From Schistosoma haematobium (Eukaryota > Platyhelminthes > Trematoda > Strigeidida > Schistosomatidae), in NCBI RefSeq assembly GCF_000699445.3, contig NC_067200.1, positions 17,304,510-17,368,509 of the forward strand: a DNA stretch of 64,000 nucleotides, written 5' to 3'. Each line of letters opens with the position of its first letter. Positions within the stretch are counted from its first letter, which is position 1. The notes under the pieces were generated by a model. It saw only the letters and a list, made by a program, of their open reading frames with translations. It had not been told where the DNA came from and did no database searches. Position numbers and translations under genes: made by a program. This document shows positions 13,034 through 26,300 of this stretch, piece by piece.

Positions 13034-13039
13034 AATAAA
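13034..13039 (+). promoter_or_regulatory. Candidate polyadenylation signal AATAAA
   Basis: AATAAA about 157 bases after the TAA at 12877, a plausible 3' end for the gene at 950. Based on the hexamer only. Confidence 0.45.
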
Positions 13040-13907
13040 GCATAATGATGATTTAATTCTACTCGAATTGATGTTTATCTGTCTTATGATTTGTCTATCT
13101 ATTTGTTTGATTGTCTACATTTCAGTTAGCCTTAAGCATAGATGCATCTAGTGTGTACATTTAAATTAATGCTCAAATGCTTTATATATATTTATTTTTT
13201 ATTGATTTTTCGCACTTCTTCTATATTCTCACTTGTGAAATTTTGATACAAATAGATGAAAGGTTTAATGAAATAAATGAATGGAAAGTGGAATACCTGC
13301 GCGTTTGTACTATATGTATCCATGTGCAATTACCTTGAACCTTTTGTTTTTCTATTCGTCTTAGTTTACCACGTTAGTTTTCATTGTTGGTGATGAACAC
13401 GTTTACGGTGTAATCGTAACTCTGATTATATTTGCATATATATATATATATATCATGTGTGATTCTACAAAACTATTGGTATTGCTACTGTGTAACTAAT
13501 TTTCCTTATTTTGTCATTTATTCATTTACATTTCCTTCTCTCTAGTTTCATTTTTATTCAATATTTATTACTCTTAATCTGTAAACTTTCACTGTTGTAT
13601 TTGTGCACACTTCTTGTGGTGCGGCTTATGTTTCGTCGGTGAGCTTTCCAAGGTAGTTTCGTTTCTAATTTTCTTTGTAATTATTAATTTTGGGATTCTT
13701 CGTTGAGAAAAATAAATACATCTTAATTGATATACCAAATAAACCAGGCAGATATTTCTTGTAAATTCAGTAATATTGTCAGTTGAACAATAAATTGTTT
13801 CTAATGTTTAAATTGAAACCAAAAATTCCGATATCTCGGTGATTCAGTTCATCATTCAGAGCATTTTGTCTGTCAGTCTCAACGAAGAATCCGCTACGTA
13901 TGGACAT

Positions 13908-16010
13908 TGATTCAAATTGTCATACCTCATTAGCAAAGAGAAATAAAAACGTCATACCAAATCCCAGAATGGTTAAGGTAGTAACAGTACCAGTGGTAAT
14001 AGGAAAGATTAAATATTAAAGTCACGACTCGAAAGGAAAATATAAATTAATAAAATAAAAACTAAAGGTTACGGAGAATTTAGAATTTGGGGAAAGACAA
14101 CGAATGGATGCACCTGCGCCATCGCAAACGATTTTGAGCCATATCATTCAAAGTCTTTAAGCACTAGTCACGATAATCACGCTGACCCCAACCAGATAGT
14201 CTATACCTGTTGACATTGCGAAGTTCAGTTGTCAATGTACTGATGTTATGTTTTGGTTTGGTGACTTCTAGCTTTCTTCCAGCCCACTTCTGCATCAGAA
14301 TACGTCACTCGTCGAGGTAGGTAATAGATGAGTATACATAACACATGTCCCAGCGGCTTCAGTTAATCAAGATTTACCATCTCTTCTATCAATTTGGCGT
14401 TCTTAATGAATATTATATTCTTAACCCGGGCATTGTTTAATCAGTGATCCCAAAGTACACAGGCAATGCTTCGAAGATACTTATAATCGAATACTAGTAA
14501 CCTACAAATATCCTTAATGACCATGATCAAATCTATAAGGTAGAACGAAGTGAATTACTGCATAGTAAATCCGTCTTTTGATTCGTAGACGGGTGTCTCA
14601 CTTACGCCACAGGTGACGCAATCGACAGAAGCCTTCTAAATCCGTGCCGAGATTTCGTGAGACGCCAGACCATCAGTACTAATGAGGCTCCTAAGATAAA
14701 TGATGCCTTTAACTTCTTCGCTCCCTACCATTGCTTCAGGCACTGATCCAAGCCAATCATAAAGCAACATTTAGTAACTGGAGGGAGAGGATCATATCCT
14801 AAACATGCTGGTATTGTTGCTTAATATGATCAGAACACTCAGCATTTCGTCAACGTCTGCAAAAAATAGGATTATATCAACTACATATTCCACGTCAAAT
14901 TATGAATCACCTGGTAGAAATCGATCCGTGAAAAGTCACAAGATGAAAGTGTTATTATCTAGAAGTATGTCCATGACAAAGTTAAATAAAATCAGGGAAG
15001 CGGACTTATTCCGATGACAGTTCGCCATAAGCTCTGACTGGACCAGTAGTGTTCGAGAAGAGATTCTGTACAAGGCCAATGTACTGCTTTGGTATACCTT
15101 CCAATGAAAGACTTCCACAGAACCTCACGATCATCAGGGTCTAACACCGCCTTAAGGTCAAGGAATAAATCATCATTAGGTTGAAGTCTAAGGGGTTATC
15201 TGTCTGTGGCCTCCAGCAAGACGCAGGCAAACACGTACTCGAACTAGACTATGATCTGAGTCTAGACATATGCTCAGGAATGAGCAACAGTCTTCTATTG
15301 AGCCTCGAACATCGGCTGATGGCAATGCGATCTTTTTAGATCCATCATTAGGTTGATTGTGGGGGTCGCTACGTCAGACTATGTTTCTCCTTGTGTTGGT
15401 GTTCGCTAGAATTAGACTACTATCTGAGCACAGTTGCAGCAGACGGTCGCCATTATCTGTCCACCGAGCTGCGACATCGTAAGACCCACCTAAATGTCTT
15501 TCACTTTGGTCAAGTTTGCCTAATAAGCATTAAAATCACCTGCCACTTCTCCTACATTGGAGCGTTTAACTTCTTGTAGAAGGTTGGGAAGCTTCACATA
15601 AATTCCATCGTTAGGTTCACCTGAGTCGCGAATAGTGGGAGCGTACACTGAAACAACGAAGAGGCAAAGGCGTCTTTTCGAGTTCTTACTGTCTCGTCCA
15701 GTCAGACAGCGCACAAGCGACTGCCTATTGAAATCCAGCCTAAGAAAACGTGTTCTATTTTAGAACTTAATGCTATACCTACACTAACGAGGCCAAGGGA
15801 GATCGCAGTGCGATCTCCAGATACACATAAGGTAAACGATCTGCATCAACATAGTGACAACGAGAGGTCAAATAAATGACCGTACTCAAATCCCGCGCGT
15901 TTTGGAGACGCAGCTTGCATTGATGGCTCAAGATTCTAGAATCCTAGCTAAAAAAGTCTGTCATCCTATCTGACACAAGGTTCGAACATTAAAAGCGTGG
16001 TTTCAGGAGT
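13908..16010 (-). pseudogene. Decayed SR-like LINE
   Basis: The 3' untranslated part lies at 13908-14110 and the end of the coding part at about 14120-14280 (minus strand, same family as 22107-23967). An endonuclease (EEP) remnant is at about 15550-15660, with 'FVVSVYAPT' and ending in 'GDFNA'. The frame between is broken by many stops. The first 370 bases occur almost unchanged and inverted at 24120-24490. It is a dead copy. Confidence 0.7.
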
Positions 16011-16619
16011 AGCATTTTGTGAACTCAAATCATTATCATAGGTGGTGTGTGGTGATAAAGATAAATGAGGAGGATTAGTCGTAGAGTAGTGAAGAATGAT
16101 TTCGCAGATACGATTTACAAACGACTTACTGACTCAGTGAAACATTAAACGTTTTATTTGAAGTGTTCGGAATGTTGAGATCTACGGCGACGATAACATC
16201 AAGGCTATGTTGTCTGCTAAAAATACACAACACTGGTTTAACCATTCAACCTATTTTAGATATAAATAATTCAGTTTATCATACTTAGGAAAAATAGTTA
16301 GTAAAGATCCTCAAAGCGTTGCACAAAGAAATTGTTAAGCATAGTGTCAAGGATTCCTTTGAATTTATTGGTAGTAGAAAATCTGTTGGTCAAAAATAAC
16401 TTTGATATCATCAGATGTATCGCGTTTACTTACTAACATTACCATACTGGAAACTGTGTATTTTATTTGCAGTGAACTGATAGAGAGTCATAAATAAACT
16501 CTAACTCTTATACCTGCAATAAAACAGTTTTGAGATACGTAGAAAATCTGCAATTGGACAATCTACTCATGTATATAGTACTGTACCGACCAAATATTAA
16601 AGAAATTTAGTGGGAATCT

Positions 16620-17010
16620 CTTATATCCTATTGAACTTAATGGATTGATATTATACATATATTTTCCTATTGTATAACTGTTCAGTAACTACGTTATGTA
16701 TATGCATATTCCTCTCATTATAAGCTTCATTTTGACCCATAGATTATTATTGTTATATGATTTACTGTTCTTAAGTTATATTCAGATTATTGATTAGTCT
16801 TCCACGTTCACAAACACTTTTTGGCTTGACCTTGTATAAATGTTATTTCCTACTTTATGGTGTGATGAGGTCTATTTGGCTGGTATATAGACCAAGTATG
16901 TTTGAAATAGATGATTTCTATAGTGGGACCTGTTATTGTTGTGGGCGGGCTAGGCGAACAAAAGACCGATAAGGACGCTAGGATGCTCATACCGGTCGAA
17001 AGTCATTGGT
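16620..17010 (+). repeat. Penelope-like element long repeat, left
   Basis: Matches the reverse complement of 19190-19560. Shared text includes 'cataccggtcga', 'aaggacgctagg', 'tatagaccaagtatgtttga' (as an inverted, diverged match) and 'aggaagtaac/gttatttcct'. Penelope-like elements carry pLTRs that may be in direct or inverted order, and the space between holds Penelope coding remnants. Confidence 0.65.
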
Positions 17011-17099
17011 TTAGCACAGTACTAAGATTGAATAAGCCGTAATAAATCACGTGATAACTAGCGGGGCTTAGAGTCACAACAGAATCCTAAACCGTCCGA

Positions 17100-17740
17100 A
17101 AATGATTTATTTTGATGCTTTTGAAAATGAATTGGGTAATGTTCGCAACCCGCTTAGTAAGAATGGTTATCCAGAGAAGTTTATCAACAAACACATGTAG
17201 GAAACAAAAAAAGACCGATGTTGATAACCGTTGTGCATACAGTACTGTTCTTGGAACCACCTATCTTAAATGGAACTACAGAGTGAATAATAACTCAAAG
17301 GTTAGGAAATGCAGCGCAGGAAATATTTACTAATGCTAAACTGAGTCCAGTTTTCTCCGATCGTTTGGTGAAAGCCACCAATAAAAACATATAGTCTGAA
17401 TCCGCCACAACCAAGTGTATCTATCAATTCGATTGCTCCTGTGGAGACAGTTCGGAAAGTCCATCATCGCATAGCGGAATGGTATTCGTCTTGGTTGCGT
17501 AGAGGGAAGTCAAGAGTTTTAGTGTTCTATTCTTATCCAACTAATGGACAAAAAAATGTCAAGTTGATCTGAGTGAAGTTTTTAGGTTATCCGCCATTTT
17601 CTATTAAAGTTACAACACGGTTCACGAGCTCATCTTTCGTATATTACTAAAGCCATCGGAATCCACTTTCACAAACCTAATCTTTACATCTAAAAGAAGT
17701 TTGTACAAACGCTCGTGTTACCTAGACCATCGACATAGAA
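17100..17740 (+). pseudogene. Penelope-like element: RT end and GIY-YIG endonuclease remnant
   Basis: Frames shift repeatedly, but in order I can read 'KNGYPEKFINKHM' (RT-to-linker region, about 17155-17200), 'KCIYQFDCSCGD' (start of the GIY-YIG endonuclease, about 17413-17448), 'RKVHHRIAEWY' (about 17455-17490) and the C-terminal 'KKFVQTLVLPRPST' (about 17695-17735). This order is that of Penelope-like retroelements; the YIG motif itself is lost. Between flanking inverted long repeats. Non-functional. Confidence 0.75.
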
Positions 17741-18534
17741 GTGTGTTTATATGAACTTTGATTATTCCCATTCACCCGGGGGCCATCTTCCGTTTTATTT
17801 TTATAAGGTTGACTAAGTCGATAAAGTGGTAAATACCATTAACGCTTTCCAGTTAGTAATAGTAAAGTCTCCACGAAATAATATTCTGTAAGCATTCAAC
17901 ATTACTGTTAATTTTATTATGTGATACAAACTACAGTTCAGGACTTCTTACCACCCGAAAGCTTTTAAAAATTTAAACTCAGCTTTATGACAGTTTAAAG
18001 CAAAGCCAAGGAGCATAATCCCGAGAACAACTGGACAATGTGATTACTTACACTTTTTACGCGATCGCAAATTATATGCAAATAGCATGAAAATTCCTAT
18101 ACAATATTACTATACAGATGATGTCATAGTTAATAAATTATCAGTTATCAGACAGTTGATTTGTTGCTTATCTGTAACTGGACTGGAAGTCCAAAACATT
18201 ACGCAATATATCTTGCCTCCAATGTCGACATTTCAGTCTTCCTACTGAGAAAATACTGAATCTTAAACCCCGTTATTTTTTTCGGGTCCCACCTGAAAAT
18301 TTGACAGCTTCTTATAATTAGCAAAACTCGGAAAACCAATTACATATTTAAGTATGATGAAACATACAAGCTGCACGACATCACTAACATTAATTCTACT
18401 TCATTAAACTAGTTTCTGCTCTACATATTAAGTATATCAAACAATGGACATATAACAGCTCTAAACAATAAAGAATGACTACCACTGAATACTGAATTCT
18501 AAAATTTGTGAGAGCATTTGATTATTATCAAGTA

Positions 18535-19085
18535 ATTACAACTGGCAAAGCAAGGAGAGCATTCTTACAGTTGAAGAACATATGGAACTCAAAACAACTT
18601 CCAACCAATATCAAAGTGAGAATCTTCAATACCAACGTCAAGGCAGTTCTACTATACGTAGCAGAAACTTGCAGAACTACAACAACCATCATCAAGAAGG
18701 TACAAGTATTGATAAATAGCTGTCTACGCAAGATACTCAACATCCATTGGCCGGATACCATCAGCAACAGCCTTTTGTGGGAGAGAACAAACCAGCTTCC
18801 AGATGAAAAGGAAATTAGGAAAAGACAATGGAAATGGATAGGACATACATTACGCAAATCGTCAAACTGCACCATGAGACAAGCCCAAACTTGGAATCCT
18901 GAAGGAAGGCGGAAAAGAGGAAGGCCAAAGAACACATTACGTCGGGAAATAAAAGCAGATATGGAAAGGATGAATAACAGCTGGAAGGAGCTGGAAAGGA
19001 TTGCCCAGGACAGGGTTGGATGGCGAATGCTGGTGAGCGGCCTATGTTCCTTCACGAGGAGTAACAGGCGCAAGTAAGTAAGTTC
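18535..19085 (+). pseudogene. RTE-type LINE, 3' fragment
   Basis: An open frame from about 18544 to the stop at 19075-19077 covers only the RTE C-terminus ('[16 protein letters not shown]', '[15 protein letters not shown]', '[12 protein letters not shown]'), followed by a GTAA-repeat tail. It is very close to the minus-strand copy at 8905-9450, with a few substitutions. It starts abruptly after unrelated sequence, as a 5'-truncated insertion does. It sits between the Penelope remnant and the right long repeat. Confidence 0.85.
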
Positions 19086-19189
19086 GAACCCATAATGAAG
19101 CTCAACGGATCAATCAGGAAGTGACAAGATTATATCAATTAGTAAATATAGACGTAAATAAATAAACCGTTAATCATACTTATCAATCA

Positions 19190-19560
19190 AAATGACGTTC
19201 GACCGGTATAAACAGCCTAGCGTCCTTATTGATATTTTGTTCACTTAGCCCGTCCAGTTGACTCCAGAACACCATTAACAGCTCCCACTATGCGAATCAT
19301 TTATTTCAAACATACTTGGTTTATATACCAGCCGAACAGGTCTCATCGTACCATAAAATAGGAAGTAACATTCATACACAAATAAGCCAAAAAGTAGCTG
19401 TGTACGTGGGAGACAGTAATTAATAAACTGAGTATAACATAGGGACAGTAAGTCGTACAATAATGATCTATAGGTCAAAACGAAGCTTATAATAAGAGGA
19501 ATATAGATATACATAATTTAATTACTGAATAGTTATAGAATAAAAATATATAGATAATAT
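19190..19560 (-). repeat. Penelope-like element long repeat, right (inverted)
   Basis: Inverted partner of 16620-17010; see that entry. The repeated RTE fragment at 18535 lies between them, so the pair encloses about 2.2 kb. Confidence 0.65.
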
Positions 19561-19962
19561 TAGTCCATTATTAGGTCTCAGAAGTTACTCGTAATTTAAT
19601 CCTCACTAGGATATAACAAATTCGAACCAAATGACCTACGTATGATGGTCCATAATGTGGGTCTGAAACTCAAGGAATAAAATGCAGTCGTGCCGCCCAC
19701 CCCCAAGTCACCTGATCCATATGAATAATAAGAAATAAAATTTACACAAAAAGTGGTTCACTTGAAGAGATCGGGCATTTGCAGGATATTACACCTTAGA
19801 TTTAATAACTAATTAGTTGGAACAGTGAAGCAAGATACATACAAATACACAACACATCACAATAAATATAACAAATTTAGTGATATAAACATACCCTTTA
19901 ATAACATGATTAATTACCCTTTTTGTTTTTCACTTTTAATACATAATAATATTATTCGGTTT

Positions 19963-19968
19963 TTTATT
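19963..19968 (-). promoter_or_regulatory. Candidate polyadenylation signal of the VAP gene
   Basis: AATAAA on the minus strand about 390 bases after the VAP stop. Other hexamers nearer to the stop were not seen. Based on the hexamer only. Confidence 0.3.
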
Positions 19969-20359
19969 TAACCACAGAAGAAAAAAAAACAACAACAAAA
20001 AGTGTAATTATCTCAGAGCAAATCAAAACAAGTATCCATCTTTTTAAGTTTACACATGTCTCAATGAGTATTATAATTCATTTGAAAACTTTTATGAAAG
20101 TTTGTTGGAATAGTTTTAGCATGAAGAGTGTTAAATAAAATATTAAATAACTAACTAGAACAAATAGTATTAATCTTTTGTCAATACAGAAATGTATAAT
20201 AGCAAAGATAAACACAAACGCACATACAAACTGAGAAAAAAGAGATGTCTGATAAAGCATATGAACGGATTTTGAAGAAATTTCACGCAATGATAATGAT
20301 AAGAATTATTACTATTATCAACGATTCAGCATAACTATAGTTGTAAGTTTGCAGATCAT

Positions 20360-23300
20360 TTACAGAACAAAGCGACCCACAAAGAGACCAATGATTAAAG
20401 CTGTGATTAAATATAAAATCGGTGGGATGTTACTAAAAGTATCAGCTCTGGCTTGATTATGATGACGGCTTCCACTGGTAGGCATTGATCCAGCACCGGA
20501 TTCGGTAGGCATTCGACATGTATCTGAGATAGCTGCTGTACGTCGTAAATGGAGATCCGATTCCTATGAACAGTTACAAACCATGAATTGGAAAATAAAT
20601 AAATAATAATAGATGATTTTAAAAAATCAAGACATTTGTTGTCACGCTACTACTCTATATGTTTCAGGTAACAAAAGATGAATTTAAATAAGTTATAATA
20701 CCTTTTCTATGAAGCTACACCATGAGACAAAGTTATGAGTTAAAAACTAAATAATCAACTACCTGTTAATTTATCTACACATGTTGTCTCCCGCCTTCAC
20801 GAAACCATAGGACATTTACAGATCAAGAATAATTACATTCATTTGGACTAGTGTAACATTATATTAAACTTATTATCATTAACCAGATAATCAACTTAAG
20901 GATGTCAGTAAAAACAATAATCAGACTTAATTTGGTAACTTCATTTACTTATTCATTTGAAGTATATGAAGATCTATACGAAATTATGTCTACAAGATAC
21001 CGGATGATAGTCTCCGGACAGAAGTCAACACAGACGATTTCATACAAGATAATTTGTAACTATGAGTATATATACACAATAAATATGAAATATGCAAATA
21101 AATCAAGACAACAAAAAACCCTAATATAAACTAGACATGTATGTTATTCCAGTCATACCTTTGTTTATTTTCAGTTGAAAACTGCTGTGTATTAGTTTGG
21201 ATATAATTTGGAAGTGACAAGCTGAAAACATAACAATAATACTGGACTCCATATAAAAGTAATTGAGATATACATCTTTGTCAAACTGTTTTTGAAGGCA
21301 AAGCGATCAACTAGTAAAAGAAGTGTTGATGATTAACTGTCTTTAGTATAACATCAGAATAAAATTGTTGCAGTGGGGCAAGAGTCAATTGTCTTTTCGT
21401 GTCTTGTGACCTTTATTTTCCAGTTTGATCATTCATTTGTTGTATGTTAAGTATTTCGACTGGATACTTTATAAATGAATAATAATTGTTTCAGTTTCCT
21501 AACATATATTTAAATACTCAGTCAGTCGTCGATTAATGGTTTCATCTTTTAAAATCTACTACAACACAAACTACTTCTACTACCTGAGTCATATTATGTT
21601 ATCAAATTAAGTAAACCATAACACCGGAGAAAAATTGATCCAATCGGATATAAACGTGAATTATCTTTAGGGTTTGTTATTTATGATATATATTGTTAGG
21701 TAGTGGGGTTTGTAACAATCCATTCAATTTAGCTCATTAAAAAGCCCTCGAATAAGGTAACACGAAAAGAGATGGTAGATGATCGTTTCACTGTTTTAAA
21801 TAAATTGTACAGATGAGTGCTCAAGTACCGAGTCAAGAGTTTTAACTTAATTAATTATTAGGCAAATTATTCATATTAGAATTTTTCTGATATTTGATAA
21901 TTGTGTGAAGGCCATACCTCTTCAGAGACTTAATGGCTTTACACGTTAAAGCATTTTTAACTAGTAACAGCATCCAATTCATAATTTCTTATCACAATTT
22001 GTCTGAAGCATAGAGATTTACGATATATAGAGAAAAGAAATTTCTCATTGGTTGAGCACTGTGGAAAAGTTACTTTCCACTCGGACCAAACGGAAAAATC
22101 CAGTTCCGTCAGTCGGCTACAACGTAGAACCAGGTACATAAATGCATCAGTTCAAGTAGCCATAACTCATTAACACGACAGGATGGACATCTAGTTTATA
22201 GAAGTAGTTACTCTAATGGTAGCAATGTATAATAGAAAGATTGCATATAACGATATAGTACAGAAAGAAAGATATGAAGCATTTTTAATATCATCGTTTA
22301 AGGGACAACAGAGCCATTGTAATCGATTTTGAGCCATGTCACCAAGAGTCTCCAACCATTGGTTACGATAGTCACGCAGACCCCAACCAAGTAGTCTGCA
22401 TCTACCAACATGACTATGACTAGAAGTTGGTAACTTCAAGCACTGATGCCACGTTTTGGTTTGGCCAACCCTAACTTTCTTCCAACCATCTCCAATACCG
22501 GATAGCATTACACGTCGTGGTAATCGGTGTTCAGGCATACGTAACACGTGGCCCAACCATCTCAGTCGATGAAGATTCATAACCTCATCAACTGATTTAC
22601 CATCATTTCCTAATACCCTGCGTTTAACCTCACTATTACTTACCCGGTGATCCCAGCAGACACCAGCAATATTTCTAAGGCATCTGTGGTCAAATACTAA
22701 TAGCTTACGAGTGTCTTCTACTCTTAATGGCCATGTTTCGCTGCCGTAAATTAAAACAGAACGGACTGCCGCGCAGTATACTCGTCCTTTTGTTGATAGA
22801 CGGATATCTCGCCTTCGCCAAAGGTGACGTAAGTTGGCAAAAGCCAAACGAGCTTTTCGAATCCGTGCTGAGATTTCGTCCGATACCAAACCATTAGGGC
22901 TGATCAGACTTCCAAGATAAGTGAAGTTGTCAACGCGTTCGACTACTTCACTCCCTATCCTTAGTTCAGGTGTTAACGCAGACCAGTCCTGAAGCAACAA
23001 CTTGCATTTAGAGGGAGAGAAGCGCATTCCAAACATCCTGGCATTGCTGCTTAGTGCTACCAAAAGATTCTGCATTTTGTCAGCGTCTTCTTCTGAGGTA
23101 TGCTTTTCAATGACAGACACTGCCACAGAATCTCTCGGTCAAATGCTGCTTTTAAGTCAAAAAAGACCACCATTGTCGGATGCCGATAAGCATGCCTGCG
23201 TTCGAGAACCTGACGAATGGTGAATAGGTGGTCAATGCAGCCACGACCAGGTCTGAAGCCAGCCTAATTTTCACGTGTTTGCAGTTCATGAGTCTTAGTT

Positions 23301-26300
23301 AGGTGCCCGATAATTATTGAGGCTAGTATTTTAGATGCTATATTAGTCGAACTAATCCCTCTATGTTTGTCACAGGATGATTTTGACCCATTTTTATGTA
23401 TCGGGACAATAAGCGATTGTAACCAGTCAGATGAGACTACGTCCAACTCCCAGATTCTAGCTAAAACATTGACCAACCTGATCGCTAAAATTCGACCACA
23501 ATACTTAAGGACCTCTTGAGCCAATCCATCTGGACCAGTTGCCCTTCCTCGTTCCAGATTAGCTATAGGTTTTTGAACTTCAACTAGAGTCGGGGGAGCT
23601 ACTTTAATTATCTATTCACGCTGTCTGGGAATGGTGGGTAGTTGTCTATTACCTGAAGGTCATCTAAACTGTTCCGCGCATCGTTCTAAACGTCTGGGCT
23701 GAGAACAGATAAGTGTCATCTTTTTCCAAGCTAGTCTGACTTACACTTGACTTATTAATTCCAGTTTCTTTTATTAGTCTGAAGAGCTGTCTTGTGTTAC
23801 CTATAGCCGCCGCCTTTTCCATCTCTTTTGCTTTCGTTGCCCACCACTGCTCACGGTCGTTCCTTAGACTTTTGGTTAACCTAGATCTGATTTGCTTTCG
23901 CTCTTCATCATGTTCAGAGCCTGATGGGATGAGTTCAAGAGAATCCATTAGTGCAAATCCACCAGGTTTTTCCACAAGATAAAGAACGATGAAATGCCTT
24001 AGTCATACAAAAAAGTAGAGATCTGTTCAATTTAACACATAAGTGTTTTTAGATTAGATTTCATCGATCGCAATCCTTACCTTGACAAGCAATTTTATTT
24101 GATATGGGAGTGGGCTGAAAAAAGCTAGAAGTCACCAAACCAAAACATAACATCAGTACATTGACAACTGAACTTCGCAATGTCAACAGGTATAGACTAT
24201 CTGGTTGGGGTCAGCGTGATTATCGTGACTAGTGCTTAAAGACTTTGAATGATATGGCTCAAAATCGTTTGCGATGGCGCAGGTGCATCCATTCGTTGTC
24301 TTTCCCCAAATTCTAAATTCTCCGTAACCTTTAGTTTTTATTTTATTAATTTATATTTTCCTTTCGAGTCGTGACTTTAATATTTAATCTTTCCTATTAC
24401 CACTGGTACTGTTACTACCTTAACCATTCTGGGATTTGGTATGACGTTTTTATTTCTCTTTGCTAATGAGGTATGACAATTTGAACCAATATACTAGGTG
24501 ATACTTCGTGATGGATTGGATAAATTATGCCTTAATCCTAGCTTAATTTTAGATTAGTTGGCCATGATACCAGGACAAGAGCAAACACAAGTAGCTCCAT
24601 AAGAAAACTACCTGCCTTGGTTTGGGCGCTCGGGTAATAGTCCAGCTCTCACGCAAATCAAATGACGAAGTGTGGAGCATGTATATTTGGTGTCTTCTTG
24701 TACCGACGTTTGTGTTGAAATAAATAAATAAATGGAGTAATTAGGATGAAATAACATTCCGTAACATGTAAAAGCCTAGGGAATTTTCTGTTTATTCGTC
24801 GTAAGCGAACAGCCAAATCATCAGATGTGCCTGGTGTCTCGAAATTTAAAAAAATACGCCACAAAAACTATGCCTTGACACAACTAAATAACAATGGGAT
24901 ACCAAGGTGTATGGTGGTAAACGGTAGCTGAATTAAACAACTGAATGTTTGTAAGGTAATTCGACTACTCTGAAGTTTATGAAAATTGTTTGCAAAGTGA
25001 TACTTACTAAGCCTGCTTCCAAACATCGTATTTAGGAAAACAAAAAAATTTCAGATTTATATTTACTACAGGACATAATATTACCTTCAGTGCAGCATTT
25101 TCTTGGCGAAGAGCAGATATTTCAGCCATTAACTTTTCGATATCCGTCTGGGTCGCACCAGTATCATGTACAGGTTTCTAAAAATGTGCGTTAGTAAGTT
25201 TTTCACTTACAGAAGACGCAGTTTGTTGTTTGCTAGCTTCTATCCTTTCCACCTAAATATTTAGAATAGAACAGAAACTAACTTACAATGCCTGTGTTTT
25301 TGAACACACATTTTAGATAATAATCCGTCACCTTTCCTTCTTTAATCAAAGCCTATTGTCTTAATTTTTTTAAAATAAACCTACTGTTTGATCTTTTTTG
25401 GGATCTGCTTCTTCCGCAGAAACGGCAGATTGAATTAACATTCTCTCACGATTTTTTGCTGTAAAGTCGAAATCATCGGGATGAAACACAACTATACAAT
25501 ATCGTAACGAAAAAATGTATCATACCTGAGACCTCCAAATTTTCATGGGGATACATAACACCTGTACTGGGGGTGGCAAAAAAGTGATCTGGGGACGATG
25601 CGCTAATCTTGAAGCAAACGAACTGTGAAGAAGGGTTGGTCAGTTTCACAATAGATGTAACAGGTCTCACAAAAGGACCTAGCTGAGTTAATACATAAAA
25701 ACAAAGAAAATAACCTTCGAAGACTAAATCCCGGCTAGGTTCAACATGAAGCTCATCAGGCAAACGCAAAAGACAAAAGAGCCGTGAATCCATGAGCTTG
25801 CTAAGAGGTGCATCCTTCCACTTAGGAAATAAATACTTAAGTTCTGGCTAATTACATACCAACTGCTCCATGGCAGGACGAGGATCATCAGGAGCAATGA
25901 TAGACTGAATCATGAACTTATGATTAAATTTTTCTGCGGCATTGTAACTGAACGGCTGGAGCATTACTAAAAAATAAATATTTACCCCAGATACAAGCAC
26001 AAAACAAACCTGCAACTTCTACAGTTTGATGAGGTTCTATATATCCGTTGCTTGGTTTTACACAATAACATTTCGGCACTGTTGTCTTGATCTTAAACCC
26101 AACGGCTCGGTCCAAAGGATTTGTCAATTTGATATAAGAAGTTACTACATCGACGAAAGGACCTACACAGAAGCCATATAAATGATATTAAGAATTTCGA
26201 CAGGAAAAAAATACACATAATTGGAATGAGTTGTTGATGAGAAAAAGACCAAAGCGATTTCTGAGTCAAAAATTGGCTACCGAGTCAATGGGAAATACGT

